A stretch of 64,000 nt of DNA, taken from Cenococcum geophilum 1.58 (taxonomy: Eukaryota; Ascomycota; Dothideomycetes; Gloniales; Gloniaceae). Below, in pieces: positions 21,451 to 32,519 of this stretch. The stretch covers positions 1,240,001 through 1,304,000 of the forward strand of contig KV748191.1 in assembly GCA_001692895.1 (NCBI GenBank), written 5' to 3'. How positions within the stretch are numbered: position 1 is the stretch's first letter; the number at the start of each line of letters is the position of its first letter. The notes under the pieces were generated by a model, which saw only the letters and a program-made list of their open reading frames with translations, was not told the origin of the DNA and searched no databases. Made by a program: the position numbers and the translations under genes.

Positions 21451-24400
21451 CGCTACCTATCTATTATATAGTATAACTACGGCAATATAAACCACCGCTT
21501 TGTAAGGCCCCTACTAGACAGTTTAGACCTAGAGAAATACTATATCCTTACTATATAAGAGCCGTATTATAATACCTTTATATAATTAATATACTACCCC
21601 TAAGGATTTCAGCTCCTATACAAACTAAAAGCAGCTATACGCGTATGCTTTATAATTAGTAAGGCTATTAGCCTATCCTTATAGTTATAGTAGGTAGTTA
21701 ACCTAGATATTATAGTTATAATAATCCAAACATATAGGGGACCGGTATAAATTATTAATATATATAACCCTAGGGTTAAAGGGGTCCTATAAATAGAGAA
21801 TATTATATTAGTAATAAGCTTATTAGAAACCAAAGGTATAGAGTTTATCCTATTAGGAGATATAAACCTCTACTACCCGCAGTAGGGGGGTATCTATATT
21901 GCTATAGATTAACAGTTAAAGTGCCTATTAAGAGTTATAGATATTTAGGGCCTTAAGCTAGCCACCCCTTTAGGAGCAATTATATAGCAATAAGGCACCG
22001 CCAGAAGTATAATTGACCTTATATTTATAGATAAAGGCCTATATTAGAGACTTAAAAGGTATAACCCTAAAGAAAAATAGATACTTACCCTAGACTATAT
22101 CCCTATTTAGATATAGCTAGACCTAGATACTAAAGCGTAACTAAATAGAAAAAGATACGTAATAAGGAAGCTTAAGATAAACAGTTTCTTTAATATAGTT
22201 AAATAATAACTCTAAGACCTAGAAGAAATCTACCTAATACTAAACAAGCGAGGCTTATTAGCTACCCCTAAGGAAATTAACTAAAGACTAGAAAGGATCT
22301 AGGCAGTAATTAAAAATGGGCTAAAAGAGCACTACCCAATCTTAAAACTAGGCCCCTACGCGCGATATATATAGTCTATATAATACACAGTTCTAATTAC
22401 TAGCTAATAATAAGTAAGAAGGAAATATATAAATAGCTATAACCCTAAAGATAAGAGATAATATAAAGATATAAGAAACTAGCTAAAGAAGTAAGGAATA
22501 ACTAGAGACGGTTTATAAATAAGCATACTTTTAACCTAAGCCTCCCCTATAATAAGGGCCTTTAGGCTATAGCAAAATAGGTAAAGAAAAAGGTAGGGCG
22601 TCTAGCAGAAGACTTATACCTACTACCCCTATAAAGAGCCGGAGAATTATAGGCTATAAATAATAATAATAAGAAGGTAAAGATCCTTATAGAAAGGTTC
22701 TTCCCTTAACCGGCTTTAGTAGACCTTAGTAATATTACGGGCGAAATACCGGTGACTTGCCTACGGGTCAATAGCGATATAATAATAGAGGAAATGGCTA
22801 GAACCATCAGCCGCCTTTTAAATAATATAGTATTAGGACTAGATGGGATTCTAAATAAGGCCCTAAAAACCTATAGGCCACTTATAGCACCTTAGCTTAT
22901 AAATATAGCCAGAGTATACTTTACTATAGGCTACTACCCGTAACTCAGAAGATCTATAACGACGGTTGTCCTATAAAAAGAAGGTAAAGCAGATTACTTA
23001 ATCCTAGGAAGCTACCGCCCTATTGCCTTAAAAAACACCCTTAGTAAGATCTTAGAAAGGGTAATAGCGGAACGTATAGCAGATACAGTAGAGAAATACG
23101 CCCTACTACTATAAAGCTAAATAGGGGCAAGAAAGAACCGCTTAACACTATTAGCACTTACGCTACTCGCTACTACTATTAAATCTACATAGGCGATATA
23201 AAAGGACTTTATAGTATTAATGCTTAGCCTAAATATTAGTAGTACCTACGATAATATACCCTATAAGCGTCTTTTATATATCCTTAGGGTAAAGGGCTTT
23301 CTAAAATAGATTATATAATTTATCTAAGGGTTTATAGGCCAAAAAGAAATATTATTAGTCTTTAGCGGATACCAGAGCCCCCCTATTATAGTTGTAATAG
23401 GAATACTATAAGAATTACCCCTCTCGCCTATACTCTTCCTTTTCTTTATAAGCAACCTACTTAACTTCTTTAAAAAAGGGGCAACCTAGGGGATAGGCTT
23501 TATTAATAATATAAACCTAATTATATACGGGCTAACAGCCGCAGAGAATTATAGAATACTAGAAAAAGCCTATAATACTTATATAGAATAGGCAAGATAT
23601 TATAAAGTCTAATTCTTACCAGAGAAATACTAGCTAATTTATTTTATAAGAAAACGTAACTAATCTATAGATCTCTAGCATATAATTTACATTTAAGGCT
23701 TTAGGGGTTAACTAGTTTAGGGCCTAAGGGTACTAGGAGTATAGGTAGATAATAAGCTCCAGTAGAGCGTATATACGGCGTAAGCGGCCTATAAAGGCCA
23801 AGTATAGTTTATCGCTTTATCTAGGATTGTTAATTCTATATAGGGTCTATACTTTTAGAGGTTACGCCTACTATATATAGCAGTCATCCGGCCAACCATA
23901 ACATATAGATCTAGTATTTGGGCTATTAGAGAAACTAAAAAGGGCCCCCTAAAATTACTTCTTAAACTACTTTAAAAGGTCTAAACAGCCTACCTTTAGA
24001 GTATTATAGGCGGATATAAGCGAACGGCTATAGCACTGCTTAAGAAGGAATCTAATATTCCCCCCCTATAGTTATATATTAAAGCCGCTGTAATATAAAG
24101 GATATAAAATAAACGTAACTCTAATATTATAAAGTATATTAAGATACGCCTAAGTAAACTATAAAGGGACCTTAGGGTGCCCTATAGGAGAATAAACTAA
24201 TAACCCTAAAGTAGGGAAGAGATATTAGAGAAACAGGTAAAGAAAGCAAAAGAAGAATAGTGTTACTTTAGGGCCTAGGCCTATATAGAGGAGAAAGGGA
24301 GACGCGTAAGAGGTTAGTAAAGACAATAGTAAGACAGAGAAAGGAGCTAAAGTAAAACATATAAGAACGCTAGGAAACTATCTACCGCAATATAATACTA

Positions 24401-24890
24401 GTTGGACTAACGCTGGAGAGGTAAATAGGAGTTAAAGGTATAGAGGCTAACTTAAGTAAGACGAACCCAAGCTATAGCATAGTTAACGTTATAAGGGGTA
24501 AATACCTAAGGGCTCCGAGAAGGCCTAATAAAGGTAGAAAATATAATAGCAACACTCTTAAGAATAGGAATAATAGGACTAAAAGATTGGCTTTACTAGG
24601 TAGGTGTCCTAGTAGGTAGCCTAAGATATAAATATAGCTAGTTAAGACAAACACTAAAATACGTAATACTGCTATGCCCCCTATACACTAATTAAGAAAT
24701 AATACTCTTAGCAGCTAGTATAGAGAACTATAATATACTACTCTTAATATAAAAAGGCCTTAAGGCGGTTACCTAGTAGCTTATTAGTTAAAATATACTA
24801 AATTAGTTCCGGGTTATAAGGGAAATAGTAATAAAAGGCAAGGGGGCAAGCAGCAGGTGCCCCCTAGTAACTCTATAGTAGTAGAGTAAA
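21451..24890 (+). pseudogene. LnA-1 ORF2: endonuclease, reverse transcriptase, C-terminal region
   Basis: The endonuclease of the exonuclease-endonuclease-phosphatase fold is recognised by Q-E-P (21555) and L-G-D-I-N-L near 21855. Reverse transcriptase follows: N-K-A-L-K near 22853, R-P-I-A-L near 23013 and the catalytic box read F-I-N-N-I-N-L-I near 23500 (expected F-x-D-D). The C-terminal third should hold RNase H but its motifs are too eroded to assign. Stops are frequent. An antisense 60-codon open stretch at 24472-24654 recurs in LnA-2 and is a shadow of this region. Confidence 0.82.
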
Positions 24891-25142
24891 AGTTTATAAT
24901 ACTAGCGCGTCTATAGGCTTATTACGGCAGCAGTAGTTCCTAAGAAGGTTAAATAGTAAGGTAGTAGAGCACTATAGGCGACTTATAGGCGCTAAGTAGG
25001 CGAGTCCTAAAAGGCGGGGAGATGGATTACAGGGTTTTCTCATTTTTCTTAAATAGAGTTTTCTCCCTATATATAAATAAGGAGTAGTCCGCGTGGGCCC
25101 AATAGGGATCCGAATCGGACGTTAAGCAATGAATTATTATTA
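24891..25142 (+). other. LnA-1 3' untranslated region and (TTA)n tail
   Basis: Non-coding 3' end with a conserved block (GGGCCCAATAGGGATCC at 25096, then CGGACGTTAAGCAATG) that is nearly identical at the start of LnA-2. It ends in six or so TTA/ATT units from about 25132, merging with the TTATTATT of the target duplication. Confidence 0.8.
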
Positions 25143-25298
25143 TTATTATTAAGTTACTAAAATTAAGAGATCCTATTACTGGGTAAGATTATAACGCGAT
25201 CTTAGTAATAGTAGATAAGCTTATAAAGTGGGGATACTTTATAGCGTATATAGAAGAAATATTGGTAGAAGATGTCGCTAAAATCTATATTAAGGAAG
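25143..25298 (+). pseudogene. GyA-1 segment 3: integrase core
   Basis: A 156-bp piece between LnA-1 and CoA-1, homologous to 51235-51390. It reads R-D-P-I-T-G then the V-D-K-L-x-K-W-G-Y-F segment of a gypsy integrase core (near 25210-25245). The last five bases, GGAAG, are the CoA-1 target, repeated at 31622-31626. Confidence 0.85.
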
Positions 25299-25398
25299 TG
25301 TATAATTACAGCACCTGTCGCACTAAACGCGTAAACGCGTACTCGGCGTACCGAACGCGTAAGTACGCGGTTAGTACGACAGGTGCTATAATTATACA
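25299..25398 (-). repeat. CoA-1 aberrant 100-bp terminal repeat
   Basis: In element orientation it contains the first about 80 bp of the LTR, with its ACGCGT sites, followed by about 20 bp that are the inverse of the LTR start. The block is thus bounded by a 20-bp inverted repeat (TGTATAATTA-AGCACCTGT type) and can fold as a hairpin. U3 remainder, R and U5 are absent. The same first 80 bp are present in full-length form at 31540-31621. Confidence 0.88.
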
Positions 25399-25648
25399 CT
25401 GACGGTACTTGGAAAATGAAACCACTTATGTATAGCCTCCGTAATTATCTTAATAGAACTATAAAACACATAAGAAAATATATAGGAAATCCCTCCTAAG
25501 GTGCCTTCTGGGTTGCCTTCCAAATGGTGCTCCAAGCTGGCCATAAATCCTGCTTAGAGTCCGTAAAATGAACTATACGGCCTTTTAACGGGCTGTAAAT
25601 GCACTATACGGCCTTCTAACGGGCCGTAACTAAACCGTAAATGCTCCG

Positions 25649-28600
25649 TTAGTCTCGCTCTACCTATTCTATAACCTTTAGGTTAAGCTTATTTATATTA
25701 ATTAGGGTTTTAAGAGCTTAACACGGCTTTGCCTTAGTTATAGCGTCTGCTAGGTTATCTCCGCTGCTAATCTATTTAACCTCTATAATCTTATATTATT
25801 TATAGACCTAACGTAAGCACATTAGGTCGACCATAAGCCTCTTCTCTTATATCGTACCTAGTTTAACTAGGCAGTCGTAAAGGGACTTTAAATCAGTGTA
25901 TAAAACTAGGGGTAACTACTCTAGTTATAGAATCTTCTAGACCGTTAATTTAATTGCGGCTGCTATATTAAATCCATAAGCTAGTATATATAGTTTAGAA
26001 GCTAGTACACTATAGGTTACTCGTTTACACTTAATTAAAGACTAGTATAGTATATTTACGTCCTAATTACGGTCTATAAGTATAATTACAAAGCCGATTT
26101 ATAATAATAGGTCTTTATTATTAGTAAAAGATGCGTTTATAAATACTAGTAGGCTAAGGGAATTTAGGTCTAGTAGTACAAAAGTAAGTCCCCTTACTGT
26201 ATTATTAATTTGCCACTAGATGCGCTTATTAAGCTACTTAATATTTTCTTCTTATAGGTCTACTGCCTGGGCCGCAAAGGACAGATCATAGGTAGATTTA
26301 GGTTAACAAACTGTGGCAATATAGGCGCCTCTTGCACGCTATACAGCGTATTAGTCCTTTATATTTATAGTCTTACGGGTCTCTCCGCGGGAACTAGTAA
26401 GGTCCGTAGGTTTTACTATAATAGGCTTTAGGTTTTAAGCTTAGCGTTCCTAAGTCAGCTTAATTAGGTTGCTCTTTTATATAATTAAGCCTCTATTAAA
26501 CTTAATTAGAGTCTGCTTAGTTAACTGCTCTTACGGCTTTATTAAGAACTTTACCTTTTATAGTTTAGTTTCTTTAGCATCCGCAAAGGTTTAGTCTGCT
26601 AGGAAGAGGGTATTATTAGTTTAAAGTCCAACAATACCAAGGCCGTTTAATAGGGTATATAAGAGGTAGGGGTTGTAGGTCAACTGTTCTATTTTAAGTT
26701 TACTAACGTGATATTAGTGGTATATCTTAAACTAATAGTTTCCAGCTTCTAGTACTCTATAAAGAGGTTTTATAACCCGTAAAATTATTCCTAGTTATAG
26801 GTTAAGCTTACGGGGTAGTTATATAAAGATGTCCCTACTTAGGTAGATATTAGACTACACGTAGGCTTATAAGATATCCCGTAAGTAAAGGGCTATAAGT
26901 TTAATTTGCTGTAATCTAGGCGTAAGTGTAAGTATAATCCATTAACTAACTTATTAAATTATAGGCGATTGCATAAGGACTAAACCCTTTTCCTAGTCGT
27001 TATAAGCTTATACAACGAGCCTTAATTTCTTAAAGGCTTTATTAGTACTAGGGTGCTTAATTTCGTTAATAAAGCGTAAGTTGAATATATAAACGCCTTG
27101 CGGAACATCTTTCTCCATTATAACCGCAAAGACGCCCTTTTCAAGTAGTCCGTTAATCTCTTTACGTCGTAAGTCCGTAAAAGGGGTTTCCTATACTAAA
27201 ACTAATATATCTATAGGCGGAAATTGCCTTGCGGATATACCTATAGAGGTTAGGTAATTCTTCGTTATAGGGTTCTTACGGGGGCGTCCTCGGCCACGCT
27301 TTACGGTAGGTTTAGTAGGTGTAAGCTTTATAGTATATAGGAATTAAATAAGCAACTTAATTATAAATCTATAGAAATTAAGTAATATAAATACATAAAA
27401 GTAGACCCCGAACTCCGAAGCCTATAACTCATTTCAAACATATCCGAGATATATAAGGGTAGTGCTAACGCTAGTGAAATAGGGCAATATATAGGGTCCG
27501 GTAGTCAGTTATAGTAGGTTTAGTGGGTTTCTGGGGAACCTTTAGGGTAGGTAAGGGTGCTTCTAGTTTATTTAATTCGGCGGGTGTTTCTAGTTTACCT
27601 AATTCGGCAGGTGCTTCTGGTTCGTCTAGCTTAACGTCATAGATGTTTTCAGACCAAAAATAGGGTTTTACGGACGTGCTTCTAAAGCTTATTAGTCCGC
27701 TAGGGAGCTATATACAGCAGGTCTCGTCTTCTACGGCTAGTAGACGGTAAAGTCTAGTCCAATTACTACTTTTACGCCATACAAGGACTTTAGAATTAAG
27801 CGGGAGGTTATATATTAGGGTTATATTAGGTCCGTTACGGTAGTGCAGAGCGTTATTAACAGTTTGTTTAGCCTATAATTTAACTATTTTGGCCATTACC
27901 TTCTATATTATAGCTGCTTATTCTATAATAGACGAGGCAGGGGGGCCTAGGTTACTTATCCTTAGGTAAGCTCCGTAAACCAAGAGGGTAGGTACTAGCC
28001 CATTAGGGCCAGCGGTGTTATTAACGGCTTTTACGGCCATCTATAAAGCCAGTTCCTTTTAAATATCCTTACACTTATCTATAATAATCTAGTAAGCTCT
28101 CTGTAAAGCTAGGTAAGCTCGCTTAATAAGCCTAACGGACCAATATACCTTAACTGGAACGGCTTTTATTAAAATAGCTATGGCCATAGCGTACTATTAG
28201 AATTCCTTACTAATAAAGTTCCTACCAGCGTTGTAGGTAATGTACTTAGGGGGTCTAACGTATATGTTAATCCAGTAGGTCTATAAAATATCCTAAGTAT
28301 ATTTTATAGATATATTTTATAACTAACGGGCGGCTTAATAGCGGGTTGCCTCGTTAATTATATATAATACTAGACTGCCGTTAATATACATAATGTCCAC
28401 GTATACTAAGTGGTTAAAGTTAAGGTCCTTATAAAGGGTAAACTTAAATCGGCCTAGGGAACGTCCGTATTTCTGGCAAAAGGAGTAGTATTTAATTAGG
28501 TGGTTAATTGCCTTCCTATTAACGTCGTTATATCTAGAGCGTTTAAGGACTCTATATAGCTTTTCAGCTAATAGGTAGCTAAAACGGCGGTATAGGCGGT

Positions 28601-30817
28601 GGATTTCAGTACTAGTAAGGTAATACGGGTTATAGTTAAAAGATTCCTAAATATAGGTCCGTAAAGTCTCTCCCTATATAAGGAACGGGTGTCCAAATCG
28701 TCATATAATTAGTAAGGTAATATGCTTACTTCCTAGGGCAGTTGCGGGGCCAATTAAGGTGTCTATAACATTGTTATAGTAAACCTATAACCTATCTATA
28801 TCCGTAAGGCAGAGTAGAAAAGGGGTGTCCGCTTTTACTATATAGAAGTTAACTGGGCTAATTGGAGTCTTAACTTTAACTAATCCAATTAATGCGGTTG
28901 AGCTAATGCCGAATTAGACGTTTACGGCCCCAGTTTGCATAGTATTGATATCCATATTATCATTTATGGTGGTCTTATATACAAGGTATTATCCATAACC
29001 TATAGTAGACTTCTTAAAGGCACCTATATCGATTATAACGCTATAGAATTCTTTAGGGGTGTAGCGTTCTGTGGTAATATATACAAATAGGTCCTGTTCG
29101 CGGTCCATAACGTCCGTAACGGGTCTAATAGGTATACTTACGGGCTAGTTTTCGGGTGCAATTAAGTGTGTAAAAGAGCGGTCGGTTAATACGGTCATAA
29201 TATTAAAGGCTTAGTTATCCATAAAAGGTCTAAAAGTAGTTAAAAACATCTCTAAGGTCTCCTATTCCTAAATATCTAAGTTAAAGTTAATTATAAGGGC
29301 TTCTATTAACTTGTTAAGAGACTCCTCCGCTTCCTCTCCTTTATAGTCTAAGATAAACTAGTTAATCTAATTATTAAATCTCTTCTTAGACTTATTATGT
29401 TCTTTCTAGGTATACCTTATAGACCAACATCCTTCCTTACTGCACATAAAGCACTTCTAGCTAGTTTATCTATAGGGGTATACTTTTATACGGGGGTTAC
29501 TATAGGGGTTACATGTAGGACTTAGTCGGTGCGGGTGCTGCTAGCGGTAGCGGCGGTCCGTAAAGTAGACGTCTAAGTCTATTTACGGATATTAAATATC
29601 TGTAATAAAGGCTTAAGTACTGCCTAGCGGGTTTAAGGCTTTATATATTATAATAGAGGACCGTAAATCGTTAATAAGGCCAGCTATAGTATCTACGGGC
29701 TTGTAATAGGCGTATTTATAAGGTTCTATTTCCTAGCAAGCCGTAATAAGTTTATTGTGTAGAAAGTCGTCTATTTAAAGTTTAATATTAAGACCGTGCT
29801 ATAGGTAGTAGAGGTCTTTAATAAGGATTTACAGGCACTCTATAGTTAATTTTTTAGTGTTCTTATCTATTACGGTCCGTAACTTAGTCACATTCCATTA
29901 GGTAAGGATATCACGCTTATATTCCGGTCCTTTAAAGTAGTTGCATATAGCTTCGCATAGCTTATTAAAGGGAACACTAAGGGGGTTACTCTTAAGGTTA
30001 GTGTAGTAGTAGTTAAGTACTAGGCCGCGCAGCATGGTAGAGTAGGCTTAGCTAAACTCCTATTTAGGAATATCGGCCTTCTAACTGAGGTCCATAAAGA
30101 TAGTTAGTTTAAAGTTAAAGTTATCGTTTTTACCGCTATACTTTAATTCGTTAGTATAGAGCTTAGCTAGGTTAGCTAGCTCCTTACTATAGGTCTTTAC
30201 TTAGGTAAGTTACAGATCTATAACTTATAGATCTATAGTTTGCGGATATATGGCTTACGGATATATAGTTTGCGGATATATAGCTTGCGGATCTATAACT
30301 TAAATAACAGAGGTAATTTGGTCCGTATTTTGGTTTACAGGGGTATTATAGTCCGTAATTTAGGTTATAGGGGTATTGTAGTCCATAGCGTGGTCCGTAA
30401 CTTAAGAGTAGGGTATATTTTAGCTAGTAAGGTTAGCTCTAAAACCGCTTAGGTCTATGGGATAAATTTAGTTAAGTAGGTTAGGTATAAGGCTAGCAAT
30501 TATATTAAGTTTAGAAGAAGTAAAGAGTTCCTTAGTTTCTTAGAACTAGTCTATTTTATTTAGTCCTTCTCGTATATTATATTATATAAGGACTATACAA
30601 TAGTAACTCGTTTATTCCTTTTAATCTATACACCTTAGCTATGTAAGAGGGTCCGTAGGTTACGGATAATAGTAGGGTTGTATACTTTAAAGATAGCTTC
30701 CATAAAGTCCGCAAAGTCTTCCTAGTATTGCTCCTATAGGTCGACGTTTATAAGCTTAAAATATTTATATTTAAGAACTTTAAATTTAATATAGTTGTTA
30801 ACGTCAGGTATAGACAT
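25649..30817 (-). pseudogene. CoA-1 gag-pol (copia order: gag, protease, integrase, RT, RNase H)
   Basis: One minus-strand frame from ATG at 30817 (M-S-I-P-D-V-N-N-Y) to TAA at 25649-25651, 1723 codons, exactly divisible by three. This copy keeps the ATG that CoA-2 has lost. By alignment with CoA-2 it holds a gag zinc knuckle near 29460, protease near 29050, integrase about 28600-27700, RT about 27400-26800 and RNase H about 26350-25650. The order integrase before RT defines Ty1/copia. Stops are TAA/TAG/TGA at Gln or Trp sites. It is about 260 bp longer than CoA-2, partly from extra gag repeats. Confidence 0.85.
30209..30303 (-). repeat. Short tandem repeat in CoA-1 gag
   Basis: About six units of 15-16 bp around the motif GCGGATATATAG lie in gag and would encode a repeated Gln/Ala-Ile-Asp-Pro-like peptide on the minus strand. 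CoA-2 has about four units at 52780-52837. The plus-strand open stretch at 30240-30452 is a shadow of this repeat. Confidence 0.75.
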
Positions 30818-31350
30818 AAGGTCGGCTCCCTACCTCTATTTTTCCTAGCCTTTATCAACTTGCTTCCTTAGGTCTGCTATACTATATAATGTAGTGTAGT
30901 ATATAGTGGGTGAAAGAGGTCTTATAGTGGTCCGTAAAGGCGGTTAATGTCCATAGCGGTTCGTAGGAGGGTAGGGGTTTTCCGTAAGGTCTTATAACGG
31001 TCCGTAGAGGCAATTAATAGGTCCGTAGTGGTTCGCAAAAGGGTAGGAAGTCTCTATAAGGGGTCTAAAAAGACGTCGAAGGTATTAAAAGAGGGTGTAG
31101 TAAGAATAGGGGTTTAAGGTTTAGAGGTAAATTAAGGGTAGGGGTTCCGTATAGGTCTATATTCGCGTCTATAACTTCTAGTAAACCGTACTAAGACTTA
31201 AATAAGTATATAGAGTTGGAGATAAGTCCGTAATCCCCGACTTCCGACCTTCTAGTAGGTCGTACTAGGAGTCTAAACGGGTAGTCGCTGTTAAGTATCG
31301 CTCGGGGGAGGTATTGAGTAATTGCTAATCTGTGCGCGCTTACTAATCAG

Positions 31351-31621
31351 TGTTTGTACTAACTTAATAGCACGAGTAAGTCAGATCCAGGGGCACGAAA
31401 TACGTATAGTATCGTATGCTCTTTTGGATAATAGTAACTGTTAATTGTATAAAGTAGACTACGTAGTCTATATACTAATGCGCCTCCCCCCTAATTAGTT
31501 AGTGCTTTAGAAGTGCACCAGACGCGTAAGCGGGTGGTTAGTGCACTAAACGCGTAAACGCGTACTCGGCGTACCGAACACGTAAGTACGCGGTTGGTAC
31601 GATAGGTGCTATAATTATATA
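31351..31621 (-). repeat. CoA-1 5' LTR (271 bp, reverse orientation)
   Basis: In element orientation it starts TATATAATTATAGCACC (TG mutated to TA) and ends GTACAAACA. It matches both CoA-2 LTRs over the full length, including the ACGCGT cluster and the AT-rich TATA-like segment. Confidence 0.9.
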
Positions 31622-31959
31622 GGAAGTATTTATAAAATATAAAGCACTAAGCAAAATTATATTAGATAGAGATCTAAGATTTATAACAGTATTTTAGGAG
31701 GTATTCTTAACGGAATAAGGGGTTAGGGTAGTAACTTCTACCGTATATTATTTATAGACAGACGGTTAAACGGAAAAATTAAATTAGACACTAGAGTAGT
31801 ATCTAAGGTACTATATTAATTACGCATAGAATAATTAGGTATTGTTGTTACTAGTTATATAGTTTATATATAATATAACACTATAAAAAGGAATAGGCAT
31901 ATTACTATTTAAGGCAAACTATAGATATAAGCTAAGGATATTATTATTACTATAATAAG
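31622..31959 (+). pseudogene. GyA-1 segment 4: integrase catalytic core
   Basis: Continues the integrase after CoA-1. The second catalytic Asp sits in D-R-D-L-R-F near 31668-31684, and the glutamate region reads Q-T-D-G near 31770 followed by E-K-L-N-x-T. It aligns with 51385-51566 joined to 57928-58080, across the CoA-2 insertion in the other copy. The last five bases, ATAAG, are the CoB target. Confidence 0.85.
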
Positions 31960-32168
31960 TGTCGGGAATGAGGCAAGTTGCCGCCACGTACGGCAAACTG
32001 CCGTCACGTAATAGCAAGTTGCTATCACGTGTCGCCGCGGTACTAGCGTGGCGAGGAGCCTTAAGTTCCTCGCCCTCCCTTATTCCAATAAATAAGCTTT
32101 TATTAACTAACATTACTATAACCCTACTTAAGTAGTCGTTATTGGTGAGTCACCCTATATAACCAATA
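31960..32168 (+). repeat. CoB 5' LTR (209 bp)
   Basis: Starts TGTCGGGAATGAGGC and ends AACCAATA, where the terminal CA has become TA. It differs from the 3' LTR by about a dozen transitions. An antisense open stretch of 64 codons across it recurs in the 3' LTR only because LTRs are repeats; it is not a gene. Confidence 0.92.
31972..32031 (+). promoter_or_regulatory. Three iterons GGCAA-TTGCC plus CACGT in the CoB LTR
   Basis: Three successive units each combine the palindromic core GGCAAnnTGCC with CACGT, at about 20-bp spacing; the third ends in a full CACGTG at 32026-32031. The 3' LTR has the same array at 37917-37976. The position at the start of the LTR fits an upstream activating region. 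A role in binding a basic helix-loop-helix factor (CACGTG) is inferred from the motif. Confidence 0.6.
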
Positions 32169-32519
32169 CTAATTAGTGGTTGAATACACAGTCAACTATA
32201 GAGCAGCTAGGTTTTTAAACAGAAGAGATAGTCTTATATAGGGGTGCCATATGCGCTTATATGGAATGGATCTCGGCGATACTGTGCTACCTTAAACTTG
32301 CGGAAAACTAGTAATAGAAGTGTCACTAAGTACTAAAAGATACCAAGTTACGTCCATTACGCAGAATAACCATGTTTATGAAGATTTGGTTAAGTACTTT
32401 AGGTCAGAAGTGTTACTAAACCTAGGGTCCTAAGTTAACGTCCAAAACGCGTTAAACGACGTCTAAAACGCGTCAAATAACATCTCGAATTACCTACCTC
32501 TTAACAGCAAACCTACGAG

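Larger units (their letters stand above)
11094..25142 (+). mobile_element. LnA-1: full-length Tad-like LINE carrying piggyBac and DIRS-like insertions
   Basis: A non-LTR retrotransposon inserted in GyA-1 integrase sequence. The flanks repeat about 17 bp, TTATTATTAAGTTACTA (11077-11093 and 25143-25159), although the 3' (TTA)n tail makes the exact length ambiguous. Without the two nested elements it is about 5.5 kb, a normal length for a fungal Tad-like LINE. It has an ORF1, an ORF2 with endonuclease, reverse transcriptase and a probable RNase H, and a 3' untranslated region ending in a TTA repeat. A 5'-truncated relative lies at 59244-61067. Confidence 0.88.
25299..31621 (-). mobile_element. 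CoA-1: Ty1/copia element with an aberrant 3' end
   Basis: A 6323-bp copia element in reverse orientation, flanked by GGAAG (25294-25298 and 31622-31626). The internal region aligns with CoA-2 throughout. The 5' LTR (31351-31621) is normal. The 3' end, however, is only 100 bp and finishes with an inverted copy of the LTR start, so that both termini of the element read TGTATAATTA outward-in. CoA-2 by contrast ends GTACGAACA. The exact target duplication shows that the element integrated with this unusual end. Confidence 0.9.

Noticed and set aside
24472-24654. Hydrophobic 60-codon minus-strand protein, also at 59748-59930
   Set aside because: Antisense to the LINE ORF2 C-terminal region in both copies; Leu-rich hydrophobic content is what the antisense of such sequence yields.
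31919-32113. Conserved 64-69-codon minus-strand protein also at 37867-38076
   Set aside because: Both copies lie in the two LTRs of CoB, so similarity follows from LTR identity and not from coding selection.
32169-32210. tRNA primer-binding sites after the LTRs
   Set aside because: No 5' LTR in the window is followed by a stretch that I can match confidently to a tRNA 3' end or half-tRNA; RIP may have blurred them.
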